Translations under genes and position numbers: made by a program
Notes under the pieces: model-generated
What the model saw: the letters and a program-made list of their open reading frames with translations, nothing else
What the model was told of the DNA's origin: nothing
The model's database searches: none
In this document: in pieces, positions 40,237 to 49,131 of the stretch
Position numbering within the stretch: position 1 is the stretch's first letter
Layout: every line of letters begins with the position of its first letter
Source of the DNA: Marinomonas sp. THO17
Lineage (GTDB): Bacteria > Pseudomonadota > Gammaproteobacteria > Pseudomonadales > Marinomonadaceae
Assembly (NCBI RefSeq): GCF_040436405.1
Contig: NZ_AP031575.1
Coordinates: 3,847,501-3,911,500, forward strand
Direction of reading: 5' to 3'
DNA: 64,000 bases

Positions 40237-40514
40237 AGTCGCTCTCCTTATTATTATGATGATTATACGGGGATGCTGACTATGGGCATTCCGATGGGTG
40301 TCACTGCCGAATGACTTTTTCTATTGAATAAGGGTAGGGCAATAAAACGACAGATTCTCTAAGAGCAAATTTTAGAACCTGTGTTTCAAAAAAGCAAATA
40401 AAACGAAAGGACTGTTTTAAATTTGATCAATTTCTAAATGACTGTTTTTTAAACACTAAATTATTTTTTTTTAAGCCTGCAAAAGAAATGTACGAAAAAA
40501 ACCAAAATAATTTT

Positions 40515-40541
40515 TTTATTTCTTGAGTTTTTTGAAATAAA
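40515..40541. promoter_or_regulatory. Candidate operator of the RpiR-type regulator
   Basis: An 8-bp inverted repeat (TTTATTTC and GAAATAAA) with 11 bp between lies in the 450-bp AT-rich regulator/iol intergenic region. A second weaker repeat (GTTC-N12-GAAC) follows. The spacing suits a dimeric helix-turn-helix protein. No other gene is visible in 40237-40687; the small frames there are AT-rich noise. Confidence 0.45.
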
Positions 40542-40599
40542 TATTCTATTATTGTTCTGTTGTTGAAATGAACGATAAATATAAAAACAAACTTTGTTT

Positions 40600-40669
40600 C
40601 GGTGCCGGTAGAGATTCCACCGCTGAGCAAGATACAGACGACCTATTGCAGCTAACAAAAATGGGTCGT
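40600..40669 (+). promoter_or_regulatory. Structured leader in front of the iol operon
   Basis: A GC-richer island stands out from the AT-rich region. It can form a 5-bp hairpin (CGGTG 40600-40604 with CACCG 40618-40622) and a 10-bp hairpin (ACGACCTATT 40638-40647 with AATGGGTCGT 40660-40669) ending five bases before the AGAGG ribosome site of the first iol gene. It matches no riboswitch class that I know. Confidence 0.45.
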
Positions 40670-40687
40670 GTTTAGAGGTATGAGTTG

Positions 40688-41857
40688 ATGTCTAAGCAAC
40701 TATCTAAGCAGTTAAGAGTGGGTATGGTTGGATCAGGATACATGGGGAAAGCTCATGCGATTGCCTATCGTAACGCTATGGCAGCTTTCGAGATTCCCAG
40801 CCAGTCTCTCATTTGTGACCTGCTGGCAGATGCCACACCTGAATTGGCAGAGAAAAAGGCGGCTGAACTTGGTTTCATGCGTTCTACTGGTGACTGGAAA
40901 ACGTTAGTGGCAGATCCACACATTAATGTGGTTGATATTTGTGCACCGAACTTTCTTCATAAAGAGATTGCCTTAGCCGCTATTGCCAATGGCAAACATG
41001 TATACAGTGAAAAGCCGTTGGCATTGAGTTCGACTGATGCCAAGTTAATGACCGAAGCGGCAGAGGCGGCAGGCGTAAAAACATTGGTGGGTTTTAATTA
41101 CATCAAAAACCCTACCGTGCAATTTATTAAACAACTTATTGAACGTGGTGAATTGGGCGACATAGTGCATTTTCGTGGCGTTTTTAATGAGGATTATTTA
41201 GCCGATGCCGATTTGCCATTTAGCTGGCGTTTGCAAAAAGAATTTGCCGGAACGGGCTCACTTAATGATTTAGGTTCACACCTAGTGCAGTTGGCTTTGC
41301 ATCTGGTTGGGCCAATCAGCGAACTGTGTGCCGATTTAAAAATTGTTCATCAGCAGCGTCCTGTTGAGACTTCCAATACGAATAGCAATGCCATAGGGCT
41401 GGTCGAAAATGACGATCAAGCCCATATGATGGTGCGTTTTGCTAACGGAGCTCAAGGCACTTTAGAAACCTCTCGTGTGGCGTGGGGTAGAAAGAATGGT
41501 TTGTCATTTGAACTGACCGGCACTAAAGGAAGCGTAATGTTTGATCAGGAAAGGTTATCTGAATTTTCACTTTACTTAGTGGATGACCGACCTGATGTAC
41601 AAGGTTTTAGACGAGTGTTGGTAGGACCTGAGCACCCAGATTATGCCGCATTCTGTGTGTCGGCTGGGCATGGTTTGGGTTTCAACGATATGAAAGCTGT
41701 TGAAATTCGTGACCTCTATGAGGGCGTTGTTCATGGTCAAACCTTATGGCCAGATTTTAGAGCGGCTGCTCAGGTCAATATAATACTTGATGATGTGCTT
41801 GAGTCATATGAAGGAAATACTTGGATCAAGGTTAAACAATATGATGGGGATCGATAA
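40688..41857 (+). CDS. Gfo/Idh/MocA family oxidoreductase of the iol operon
   Basis: This sugar or inositol dehydrogenase of about 389 residues has an N-terminal NAD(P)-binding fold (VGMVGSGYMGKAHAIAYRNA) and the EKP motif HVYSEKPLALS that supplies the catalytic lysine. It also has the GSLNDLGSHLVQLALHLVGP helix with a conserved aspartate/histidine. It is distinct from the IolG at the operon end and probably oxidises another inositol isomer (for example scyllo-inositol) or a glycosylated inositol, a role inferred from context. The ATG at 40688 is preceded by AGAGG; a TTG directly before it is unlikely. Its stop overlaps iolC (TAATG). Confidence 0.85.
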   Translation: MSKQLSKQLRVGMVGSGYMGKAHAIAYRNAMAAFEIPSQSLICDLLADATPELAEKKAAELGFMRSTGDWKTLVADPHINVVDICAPNFLHKEIALAAIANGKHVYSEKPLALSSTDAKLMTEAAEAAGVKTLVGFNYIKNPTVQFIKQLIERGELGDIVHFRGVFNEDYLADADLPFSWRLQKEFAGTGSLNDLGSHLVQLALHLVGPISELCADLKIVHQQRPVETSNTNSNAIGLVENDDQAHMMVRFANGAQGTLETSRVAWGRKNGLSFELTGTKGSVMFDQERLSEFSLYLVDDRPDVQGFRRVLVGPEHPDYAAFCVSAGHGLGFNDMKAVEIRDLYEGVVHGQTLWPDFRAAAQVNIILDDVLESYEGNTWIKVKQYDGDR

Positions 41858-43803
41858 TGAAAAATAAGAATCTGGATGTCATCTGTTTAGGGCGTGCAGC
41901 GGTGGATTTGTACTCCGAACAAATTGGGGCACCGCTGGAAGATGTCAGTAGTTTTAAGAAGTATTTGGGTGGCTCTTCAGCGAATATCGCTTTTGGTACT
42001 GCTCGTATGGGCTTGAAGTCAGCTATGTTAACTCGTGTTGGCGATGAGCACATGGGGCGTTTTGTTCGCAATGAGTTGGCGCGTGTTGGCGTTGATGTGT
42101 CGCATACCATTACCGATCAAGAGCGTTTAACTGGTTTGGTGTTATTAGGGATTAAAGATCAAGATACTTTTCCACTTATTTTTTATCGTGAAAACTGCGC
42201 TGATATGGCCATTTCAGAAGAGGATTTTGATGAGGATTTCATTGCTTCATCGAAATCTTTGCTGATTACTGGAACCCATTTCTCTACAGAGTCTACCGAC
42301 AGAACGGCACGCAAGGCCATTGAGTACGCCAGAGCAAATGATACCAAAGTAATTATTGATATTGACTATCGTCCAGTGCTTTGGGGCTTGACAGGTCGTG
42401 GTGAAGGGGAAAATCGCTTTGTTTCTGATGATGCTGTTACTGAGCACATCATGTCTATTATGCCCCTGTGCGATTTGATTGTTGGTACGGAAGAAGAGTT
42501 TCATATTGCGGGTGGATGCGAGGATACCATTGAGTGTTTGAAGCGCATTCGCAAAGTATCGTCTGCTGAATTGGTGGTAAAACGTGGTGCTTTGGGATGT
42601 TCTGTATTCAAAGGCGCGATCCCCGAAACCCTAGATGAGGGCATTACTCGTTACGGTGTGACGGTAGAAGTGCTGAACGTTTTAGGCGCTGGCGACGCGT
42701 TCTTAAGTGGTTATTTACGCGGTTGGATTAATCAAGAAAGTACCGAAAATGCTTGTGATTATGCTAATGCTTGTGGCGCCATTGTGGTGTCTCGTCACGG
42801 CTGTTCGCCAGCCATGCCAAGTTTAGAAGAGCTAGATTACTATTTAATTCACCGTGATGAGATTCCACGTCCTGATTTGGATCCTGTATTGAATTATTTG
42901 CATCGCGTCACTGCCCAGCGTTTAGAGCGCCAAGGGGAAGACAAAGATTGGCAGGATATGTGTATTTTGGCATTTGACCACAGACGTCAATTTGTTGATA
43001 TGTGCCGTGAAGCGGGTGCGCCCATTTCACGTATTAGCAAGGCGAAGGAATTGATCTTACAAGCGACTTATGAAGGTGCTCAGACCTTAGGTGATAGCGT
43101 TGGTGGTACGGGCATTCTAGCGGACGGTACTTATGCGCAGAATGTATTGAATGACATTACCGGCAAGGATCATTGGATTGCTCGCCCGGTAGAGATGCCC
43201 AGCAGTCGTCCTATACGATTTGAACTTGGCAACAATGTGGGCCAAGCCATTGCAACTTGGCCTGCTAATCACATAGTCAAATGTTTGGTGTTTTATCACC
43301 CAGATGACGAGGTTAATTTGCGCAGCGAGCAAGAACAAAAAGTCATGGATTTGTATCGAGCTTGCTGTACTACAGGACATGAGTTGTTGTTAGAAATCAT
43401 TCCGCCTGCAGATTCGGACGTTGACGATGAGACATTGTCTCGTTCTATTGAGCGTTTCTACAATCTTGGTGTATTCCCAGATTGGTGGAAGTTGCCTTCG
43501 CCAAGCAAGAAGGCTTGGCAGAACATAGACAAAATTATCAAAGCTCGTGCGCCCTACTGTCGTGGTGTGGTGTTACTGGGCTTGGATGCGCCGGTGGAAG
43601 AGCTAAAAGCAGGTTTCTATGCGGCAGCAGGACAAGAAATATGTAAAGGCTTTGCCATAGGTCGCACCATTTTCTCAGCGCCAACTAAAGCTTGGCTAAG
43701 AAATGACATTAATGATGCTGAGTTTGTTGCTCAAGTGAAGAGCAATTATCTTGAAATGAGCGAATACTGGCGTCAGCGTAACGAAGCGGGTAAATCTCTT
43801 TAA
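41857..43803 (+). CDS. iolC: 5-dehydro-2-deoxygluconokinase fused to DUF2090 aldolase-like domain
   Basis: This 648-residue two-domain protein has an N-terminal PfkB sugar kinase (about residues 1-325; GGSSANIAFGTARMG substrate region and the ATP/anion-hole motif VLNVLGAGDAFLSGYLRG with the catalytic aspartate). It phosphorylates 5-dehydro-2-deoxy-D-gluconate. The C-terminal DUF2090 domain (about 330-640; MCILAFDHRRQFVD) is a TIM-barrel related to the IolJ-type aldolase that would split the phosphorylated product into DHAP and malonate semialdehyde. Since no separate iolJ is present, the fused domain probably carries that step. It is coupled to the upstream Gfo/Idh gene. Confidence 0.93.
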   Translation: MKNKNLDVICLGRAAVDLYSEQIGAPLEDVSSFKKYLGGSSANIAFGTARMGLKSAMLTRVGDEHMGRFVRNELARVGVDVSHTITDQERLTGLVLLGIKDQDTFPLIFYRENCADMAISEEDFDEDFIASSKSLLITGTHFSTESTDRTARKAIEYARANDTKVIIDIDYRPVLWGLTGRGEGENRFVSDDAVTEHIMSIMPLCDLIVGTEEEFHIAGGCEDTIECLKRIRKVSSAELVVKRGALGCSVFKGAIPETLDEGITRYGVTVEVLNVLGAGDAFLSGYLRGWINQESTENACDYANACGAIVVSRHGCSPAMPSLEELDYYLIHRDEIPRPDLDPVLNYLHRVTAQRLERQGEDKDWQDMCILAFDHRRQFVDMCREAGAPISRISKAKELILQATYEGAQTLGDSVGGTGILADGTYAQNVLNDITGKDHWIARPVEMPSSRPIRFELGNNVGQAIATWPANHIVKCLVFYHPDDEVNLRSEQEQKVMDLYRACCTTGHELLLEIIPPADSDVDDETLSRSIERFYNLGVFPDWWKLPSPSKKAWQNIDKIIKARAPYCRGVVLLGLDAPVEELKAGFYAAAGQEICKGFAIGRTIFSAPTKAWLRNDINDAEFVAQVKSNYLEMSEYWRQRNEAGKSL

Positions 43804-43825
43804 TCGCCCGCTAACGGAGGCAAAA

Positions 43826-45688
43826 ATGGAAACAATTCGTTTAACCATGGCACAAGCCTTGGTAAAGCATTTGCAAGCACAATATACAGTGATTGATGGT
43901 AAAGAAGTGCCATTATTTGGCGGTGCTTGGGCGATTTTTGGTCACGGTAATGTGGCTGGGATCGGTGAAGCGCTGGCGCAAGTGAAAGAAGAATTTACCA
44001 CTTATCGCGCGCATAATGAGCAAGGCATGGCGCTAGCCGCTTGTGCCTATGCAAAACAACATAGACGTCAGCGTATTATGGCTTGCACCACCTCAATCGG
44101 ACCAGGTGCTTTGAACATGGTAACCGCAGCGGGTTTGGCAATGGCCAACCGTTTACCTGTGCTGTTCTTACCTGGGGACGTGTTTGCAACACGTACGCCT
44201 GATCCTGTGTTGCAACAAGTAGAGCACTTTAATGATCCGGGTATTTCGGTAAACGACAGCTTCCGACCTGTGTCACGCTATTTTGACCGTATCAATCGTC
44301 CTGAGCAGCTCATTACTAGTTTACCTGTGGCGATCAATACTATGTTGGATCCGATTTCATGTGGTCCAGCTACCCTTGCATTGCCGCAAGACGTACAAGC
44401 GATGGCATACGATTATCCGCTAAGTTTCTTTGCTAAAAAGGTGCATGGATTGCGTCGTAATCGTGCTGACGTTCAGCAATTGTCTGAGGCCGTTGAAGCA
44501 ATCAAACAGGCTAAGAAACCGCTAATGGTAATTGGTGGTGGTGCGCATTACAGTCATGCTTTGCCAGAAATCAAAGCCTTTGTAGAAAAGCATGGTGTAC
44601 CAGCCTGTGAAACCCAAGCAGGTAAGGGCGCTTTGCCTTGGGATCATAAGTGGAATTTGGGCTCGGTAGGTGTGACGGGTTCCAGTGCTGCAAATGCGGC
44701 AGCGCAAGAGGCGGATTTGGTTATTGCTGTGGGGACTCGTTTGCAAGACTTTACTTCGGCATCTCGTACCTTGTTTGCGAATCCTAATTGTACTTTATTG
44801 AGCCTCAATACCGCTCCTTTTGATGCGGAAAAACACAACGCCTTGCCATTGGTTGCTGACGCTAAAACCAGCTTACAAGAAATACAAGTGGACTTGTCTG
44901 CTTGGCAGAGTGATCAGGCGTGGCAAACGCAAGTCTTGGAGTGGAATAAGACTTGGTTGGCTGCGGTCGATCAAGCTACGGCTATGCCGCAACAGGCTAA
45001 TGATGCGTCTTATTTACCTACTGATGCCAATGTCATTGGGGTGATCAACCGTCAAGCCCAAGCCAATACCACCATAGTCCAAGCGGCGGGTGGTTTACCT
45101 GGAGAGTTGCATAAGTTATGGCGTACTTCCGATGACTTGGGCTATCACGTGGAATATGGCTTCTCTTGCATGGGGTATGAAATTGCTGGCGGCATGGGCG
45201 TGAAAATGGCCACACCTGAGCGAGAAATCATTGTGATGGTCGGCGATGGTAGCTATTTAATGCTCAACTCTGAGATCGCTACCTCAGTTATGTTGGGTTT
45301 GAAGCTCACCATAGTGGTGTTAGATAACCGTGGTTATGCTTGTATTAATCGCCTGCAAAATGCTTGTGGCGGTGAACCTTTTAATAACCTATTACAGGAT
45401 TGTCATACGATCGAAGCGGGTGCACCAAAAACCGATTTTGCCGCTCATGCTAAAGCCTTAGGTGCTGAGTCAGAACAGGTGGCTTGTTTGGCTGAATTGG
45501 AAGCAGCGTTAGTACGCGCAAGAGCCAGTGACAAAACCTATGTGATTGCTATTGATACAGACCCTATGCCGAGCACACAAGAAGGTGGCGCATGGTGGGA
45601 TGTGGCTGTGCCTGAGGTTTCGAGCAGACAGCAAGTAGTAGACGCTGAGCGTAACTACCAAGCAGCAAAACAAAAACAGCCTTATTAA
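43826..45688 (+). CDS. iolD: 3D-(3,5/4)-trihydroxycyclohexane-1,2-dione hydrolase
   Basis: This 620-residue thiamine diphosphate enzyme opens the ring of the diketone made by IolE. The N-terminal Pyr domain includes RAHNEQGMALAACAYAKQ with the cofactor glutamate. The C-terminal domain has the ThDP/Mg motif VGDGSYLMLNSEIATSVM and DNRGYACINRLQ. The ALNMVTAAGLAMANRLPVLF stretch and overall length match the family. It stands between iolC and iolE with short gaps and a GGAGGC ribosome site, as part of one long operon. Confidence 0.95.
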   Translation: METIRLTMAQALVKHLQAQYTVIDGKEVPLFGGAWAIFGHGNVAGIGEALAQVKEEFTTYRAHNEQGMALAACAYAKQHRRQRIMACTTSIGPGALNMVTAAGLAMANRLPVLFLPGDVFATRTPDPVLQQVEHFNDPGISVNDSFRPVSRYFDRINRPEQLITSLPVAINTMLDPISCGPATLALPQDVQAMAYDYPLSFFAKKVHGLRRNRADVQQLSEAVEAIKQAKKPLMVIGGGAHYSHALPEIKAFVEKHGVPACETQAGKGALPWDHKWNLGSVGVTGSSAANAAAQEADLVIAVGTRLQDFTSASRTLFANPNCTLLSLNTAPFDAEKHNALPLVADAKTSLQEIQVDLSAWQSDQAWQTQVLEWNKTWLAAVDQATAMPQQANDASYLPTDANVIGVINRQAQANTTIVQAAGGLPGELHKLWRTSDDLGYHVEYGFSCMGYEIAGGMGVKMATPEREIIVMVGDGSYLMLNSEIATSVMLGLKLTIVVLDNRGYACINRLQNACGGEPFNNLLQDCHTIEAGAPKTDFAAHAKALGAESEQVACLAELEAALVRARASDKTYVIAIDTDPMPSTQEGGAWWDVAVPEVSSRQQVVDAERNYQAAKQKQPY

Positions 45689-45716
45689 TTATTGCAACGA
45701 TTTAGGGAGCAATCAG

Positions 45717-46640
45717 ATGAACAAGAATAACAATGCAAACACCGCTTCTAACGTTCGAATTGGCATTAATCCGCTGACTTGGACAAACGATGATTTGCCT
45801 TCATTGGGTGCCGATACCCCTTTGGAAGTCTGTTTGAGTGAAGCACGTCAAGCAGGTTATAGTGGCATCGAATTGGGTAACAAATTTCCACGAGACCCCG
45901 CGGTTTTAGGGCCAATTTTGCAGGAGCATGATTTGTCTTTGGTGTCAGGGTGGTACAGTGCACGTTTGATGGAACGCACTGTGGAAGAAGAAATTGCGGC
46001 GATGCAAGATCACTTGAACCTTCTTAAAGCCCTAGGTTCCAATGTTATGGTATTTGCAGAAGTAACCAATTGCATTCATGGTGATCAGTCGGCGCCCTTG
46101 TCTCAGCGTCCAGGTATGACAGAAGCTCAATGGGGCGAATACGCGAAACGTATTACCCAAGTAGCGGATTACATGGCAGAGCAAGGCGTTAAATTGGCTT
46201 ACCATCATCATATGGGAACCGTGATAGAAACGGCTGAAGAAGTCGACAAATTAATGGCTATGACGGGGGATAATGTGGGTCTTTTATTGGACACGGGTCA
46301 CATTACTTTTGCTGGTGGTAACCCTCTGGAAATGGCTAAGAAACATGCTAAGCGAATTGTTCATGTGCATTGTAAAGACATACGTCCAAGTATTTTGCAG
46401 GACAATTTAAATCGTGACAGTGCCTTTTTGAATGCCGTTTTAGACGGTGTTTATACAGTCCCAGGTGATGGCAGCATTGATTACGCTCCGATTTTTGATG
46501 TGCTGAAGAGTGTTGATTATCAAGGTTGGGTGGTTGTGGAAGCTGAGCAGGATCCAGCCATTGCGCATCCATTAACCTATGCCACCATTGGCTATAAGTA
46601 CTTGTCGAATAACCTGCAACAAGCTGGATTTACTATCTAG
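45717..46640 (+). CDS. iolE: Myo-inosose-2 dehydratase
   Basis: This 307-residue TIM-barrel enzyme of the xylose-isomerase-like superfamily removes water from 2-keto-myo-inositol. Typical segments are IGINPLTWTNDDLPSLG at the start, GYSGIELGNKFP, the metal-binding LAYHHHMGTVIETAEEVD and LLDTGHITFAGGNP, HVHCKDIRPS and the last acid in WVVVEAEQDPAIAHP. It follows iolD after 28 bp. A short perfect hairpin (46672-46693) separates it from iolA. Confidence 0.95.
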   Translation: MNKNNNANTASNVRIGINPLTWTNDDLPSLGADTPLEVCLSEARQAGYSGIELGNKFPRDPAVLGPILQEHDLSLVSGWYSARLMERTVEEEIAAMQDHLNLLKALGSNVMVFAEVTNCIHGDQSAPLSQRPGMTEAQWGEYAKRITQVADYMAEQGVKLAYHHHMGTVIETAEEVDKLMAMTGDNVGLLLDTGHITFAGGNPLEMAKKHAKRIVHVHCKDIRPSILQDNLNRDSAFLNAVLDGVYTVPGDGSIDYAPIFDVLKSVDYQGWVVVEAEQDPAIAHPLTYATIGYKYLSNNLQQAGFTI

Positions 46641-46671
46641 TACAAGCTGACAGCAAGATTGATAACAACAG

Positions 46672-46693
46672 GAAGCACCTTCTAAGGTGCTTC
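46672..46693. other. Intercistronic hairpin between iolE and iolA
   Basis: A 10-bp perfect inverted repeat (GAAGCACCTT with AAGGTGCTTC) is separated by two bases, so it closes as a shorter stem with a 4-nt loop. No T run follows, so it is more likely an mRNA processing or stability element than a terminator. Its GGAAGCACCTT core also occurs in the tandem repeat at 6693. Confidence 0.65.
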
Positions 46694-46726
46694 GTTTACC
46701 GAATTGATGAATGAGAGAGAAAGTTT

Positions 46727-48253
46727 ATGTCTAGTTCAAACACACTGATGGGTAATTTTATTGATAATCAGTTTGTACCCAGTACCTCTGCTCGTAATGC
46801 GAACGTCTTCAATCCAGCGACTGGTGATGTGTCACTACAAGTGTCTTTGAGTACAGTAGCGGAAACGGAAGCGGCGATTGCTTCAGCGCAAAAGGCGTTT
46901 GAAACTTGGTCACAAGTGACACCGCTGAATCGTGCTCGAGTATTGTTTAAGTTTAAGGCATTGGTAGAAGCTCATAGCCATGAGTTAGCGGAATTGATTA
47001 CCAGTGAGCATGGCAAAGTGTACTCCGATGCGTTAGGTGAGTTGACTCGTGGTTTGGAAGTGGTGGAATTTGCTTGTGGTATTCCACATTTGCAAAAAGG
47101 TGAACACAGCTTAAATGTGGGTCGTGGTGTAGACAGTTACAGCCTAATGCAACCATTGGGTGTATGTGCTGGTATCAGCCCATTCAACTTCCCAGCCATG
47201 GTGCCTATGTGGATGTTCCCTGTGGCGATTGCCTGCGGTAACACTTTTGTGATGAAACCATCTGAAAAAGATCCAAGTACCATTATGCGTTTGGCAGAAT
47301 TGCTAAAAGAAGCCGGTTTGCCTGATGGTGTCTTTAACGTAGTGAATGGCGATAAAGAATCGGTCGATGTTTTACTAACCGATGAGCGAATTCAGTCTGT
47401 TAGCTTTGTGGGTTCTACCCCTATTGCGGAATACATCTATGCCACAGCCAGTGCTCACGGCAAACGTGTACAAGCCCTTGGTGGCGCGAAGAACCATATG
47501 TTGGTGATGCCGGATGCGGATCCAAATCAAGTAGTGAACTCTTTGATGGGCGCTGCCTACGGTTCTGCTGGTGAGCGTTGTATGGCGATCTCAGTGGCAG
47601 TTTGTGTCGGTGATGAAGTGGCAGATAACTTGATTGCGAAATTGCAGCAAGAGATCTCGACCATGACGGTTGGCCCTGGCTTGTATAAGAACTTTGGCTT
47701 GGATGAAGAGCCTCATATGGGGCCTTTGATCAGTAAAGAACATGCTCAAAAAGTCCGTGATTATATTACTTCTGGTGAAGAAGAAGGCGCGACTTTGGTG
47801 GTAGATGGTCGTCAGTTCGTACGTAAAAATCATGAACAAGGTTACTTTGTGGGTCCAACTTTGTTTGATCATGTAAAAGAAAACATGCGTATCTATAAGG
47901 AAGAGATTTTTGGTCCTGTCCTGTCTGTGGTGCGTGTTAATTCTTATGAAGAAGGTTTGGCACTAATTAACCAACATGAATACGGCAATGGTACGGCTAT
48001 CTTTACTCGCGATGGTGATACTGCTCGCCAGTTCACCGAGAAAGTACAAGTAGGCATGGTAGGGGTCAATGTACCGATTCCTGTGCCAATGGCATTCCAC
48101 AGTTTTGGTGGTTGGAAGCGTTCTTTATTTGGTCCTCTGCATATGCATGGTCCTGATGGCGTGCGTTTTTACACTCGCATGAAAACAGTGACGGCTCGTT
48201 GGCCTACAGGTCTTCGTGCGGGGCCAGAATTCTCTATGCCAACCATGAAATAA
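46727..48253 (+). CDS. iolA: Methylmalonate/malonate-semialdehyde dehydrogenase (CoA acylating)
   Basis: This 508-residue aldehyde dehydrogenase superfamily member turns malonate semialdehyde into acetyl-CoA and CO2, the last step of inositol use; the same enzyme (MmsA) serves valine breakdown. Visible marks are GVCAGISPFNFPAMVPMWMF, the NAD region VSFVGSTPIAEYIY, GGAKNHMLVMPDAD and the catalytic cysteine in YGSAGERCMAISVAV. The CoA-acylating MmsA subgroup lacks the usual catalytic glutamate and has the asparagine of GAKNH at that position, as seen here. It is placed inside the iol operon. Confidence 0.94.
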   Translation: MSSSNTLMGNFIDNQFVPSTSARNANVFNPATGDVSLQVSLSTVAETEAAIASAQKAFETWSQVTPLNRARVLFKFKALVEAHSHELAELITSEHGKVYSDALGELTRGLEVVEFACGIPHLQKGEHSLNVGRGVDSYSLMQPLGVCAGISPFNFPAMVPMWMFPVAIACGNTFVMKPSEKDPSTIMRLAELLKEAGLPDGVFNVVNGDKESVDVLLTDERIQSVSFVGSTPIAEYIYATASAHGKRVQALGGAKNHMLVMPDADPNQVVNSLMGAAYGSAGERCMAISVAVCVGDEVADNLIAKLQQEISTMTVGPGLYKNFGLDEEPHMGPLISKEHAQKVRDYITSGEEEGATLVVDGRQFVRKNHEQGYFVGPTLFDHVKENMRIYKEEIFGPVLSVVRVNSYEEGLALINQHEYGNGTAIFTRDGDTARQFTEKVQVGMVGVNVPIPVPMAFHSFGGWKRSLFGPLHMHGPDGVRFYTRMKTVTARWPTGLRAGPEFSMPTMK

Positions 48254-48274
48254 TGTTTTGTGAGGTGAATTACT

Positions 48275-49087
48275 ATGTCACGTTTACTCAGTAAAAAGCA
48301 TCAACAAGCTGGGCAGTCACAAACCCAGCTGGTGACGCCAGCCAGTGCCAATTGGCAATATGTTGGTTTCGAGGCTCATCAGCTAAAAGCAGGTGAGTCT
48401 GTCAGTCTGACTACCGGTAGCGACGAAGTTTGCGCAGTCATTTTAAGTGGCAAGGTAAATGCCAAGACACAACATGAGTCTTGGGACGTTATTGGTGATC
48501 GCATGAGTGTGTTTGAGCAAAAAGCACCCTATGCCGTGTATGCGCCTGCGCAAGATGAAATCCACATTCAAGCCTTGACCGATGTGGAAGTGGCATTTTG
48601 TAAAGCGCCTGGTAAAGGTGGCCATGCAGCCAAGCTGATTCGTCCTGAGCAATGTCAGTACGAAACACGTGGTGTTGCGAGTAATACGCGTCACGTTTGC
48701 AATATTTTGTTTGGTAATGAACCCGCTGACAGTTTGTTGGTATGTGAAGTCATTACACCAAGTGGTGGTTGGTCAAGCTATCCACCTCATAAGCATGATA
48801 AAGATGCAGCGCCTTCAGAAACTCAGTTGGAGGAAACTTATTACCATAAGATAGATCCGCCTCAAGGTTTTGCTTTCCAGCGTGTCTATACGGACGATCG
48901 CAGTATTGATGAAACCATGGCGGTGGAAGATGGTGACTTGGTCATGGTGCCAGAGGGTTACCATCCGGTGGGCGTTCCCCACGGTTACCAGTCTTACTAT
49001 CTGAATGTAATGGCAGGACCCAGTCGTAACTGGATCTTTCATAATGACCCCGACCATGAATGGATCATAGAACGGGATAAAAAGTAA
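48275..49087 (+). CDS. iolB: 5-deoxy-glucuronate isomerase
   Basis: This 270-residue double-cupin (KduI/IolB) enzyme isomerises 5-deoxy-D-glucuronate to 5-dehydro-2-deoxygluconate. The second cupin shows the metal site SSYPPHKHDKD with two histidines, EETYYHKIDPPQGFAFQRVY with glutamate, and the final histidine in VPHGYQSYYLNVMAGP (preceded by VPEGYHPVG). The first cupin carries the VILSGKV segment and lacks the metal residues, as usual. The start has a GAGGTGAATT ribosome site. It is embedded between iolA and iolG. Confidence 0.94.
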   Translation: MSRLLSKKHQQAGQSQTQLVTPASANWQYVGFEAHQLKAGESVSLTTGSDEVCAVILSGKVNAKTQHESWDVIGDRMSVFEQKAPYAVYAPAQDEIHIQALTDVEVAFCKAPGKGGHAAKLIRPEQCQYETRGVASNTRHVCNILFGNEPADSLLVCEVITPSGGWSSYPPHKHDKDAAPSETQLEETYYHKIDPPQGFAFQRVYTDDRSIDETMAVEDGDLVMVPEGYHPVGVPHGYQSYYLNVMAGPSRNWIFHNDPDHEWIIERDKK

Positions 49088-49131
49088 CCAATGGTTGATT
49101 GATTATATAAAAATAACTTAAGGATTTAACT

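Noticed and set aside
40596-40640. FMN or cobalamin riboswitch, because of the GGTGCCGGT..ATTCCACCG stretch
   Set aside because: The conserved core boxes and multi-branch pairing of those classes are missing, and the downstream genes are inositol genes.
40427-40658. Two overlapping - strand frames of 65-67 codons
   Set aside because: They lie in very AT-rich promoter DNA, with lysine/phenylalanine-rich noise translations and no ribosome site.
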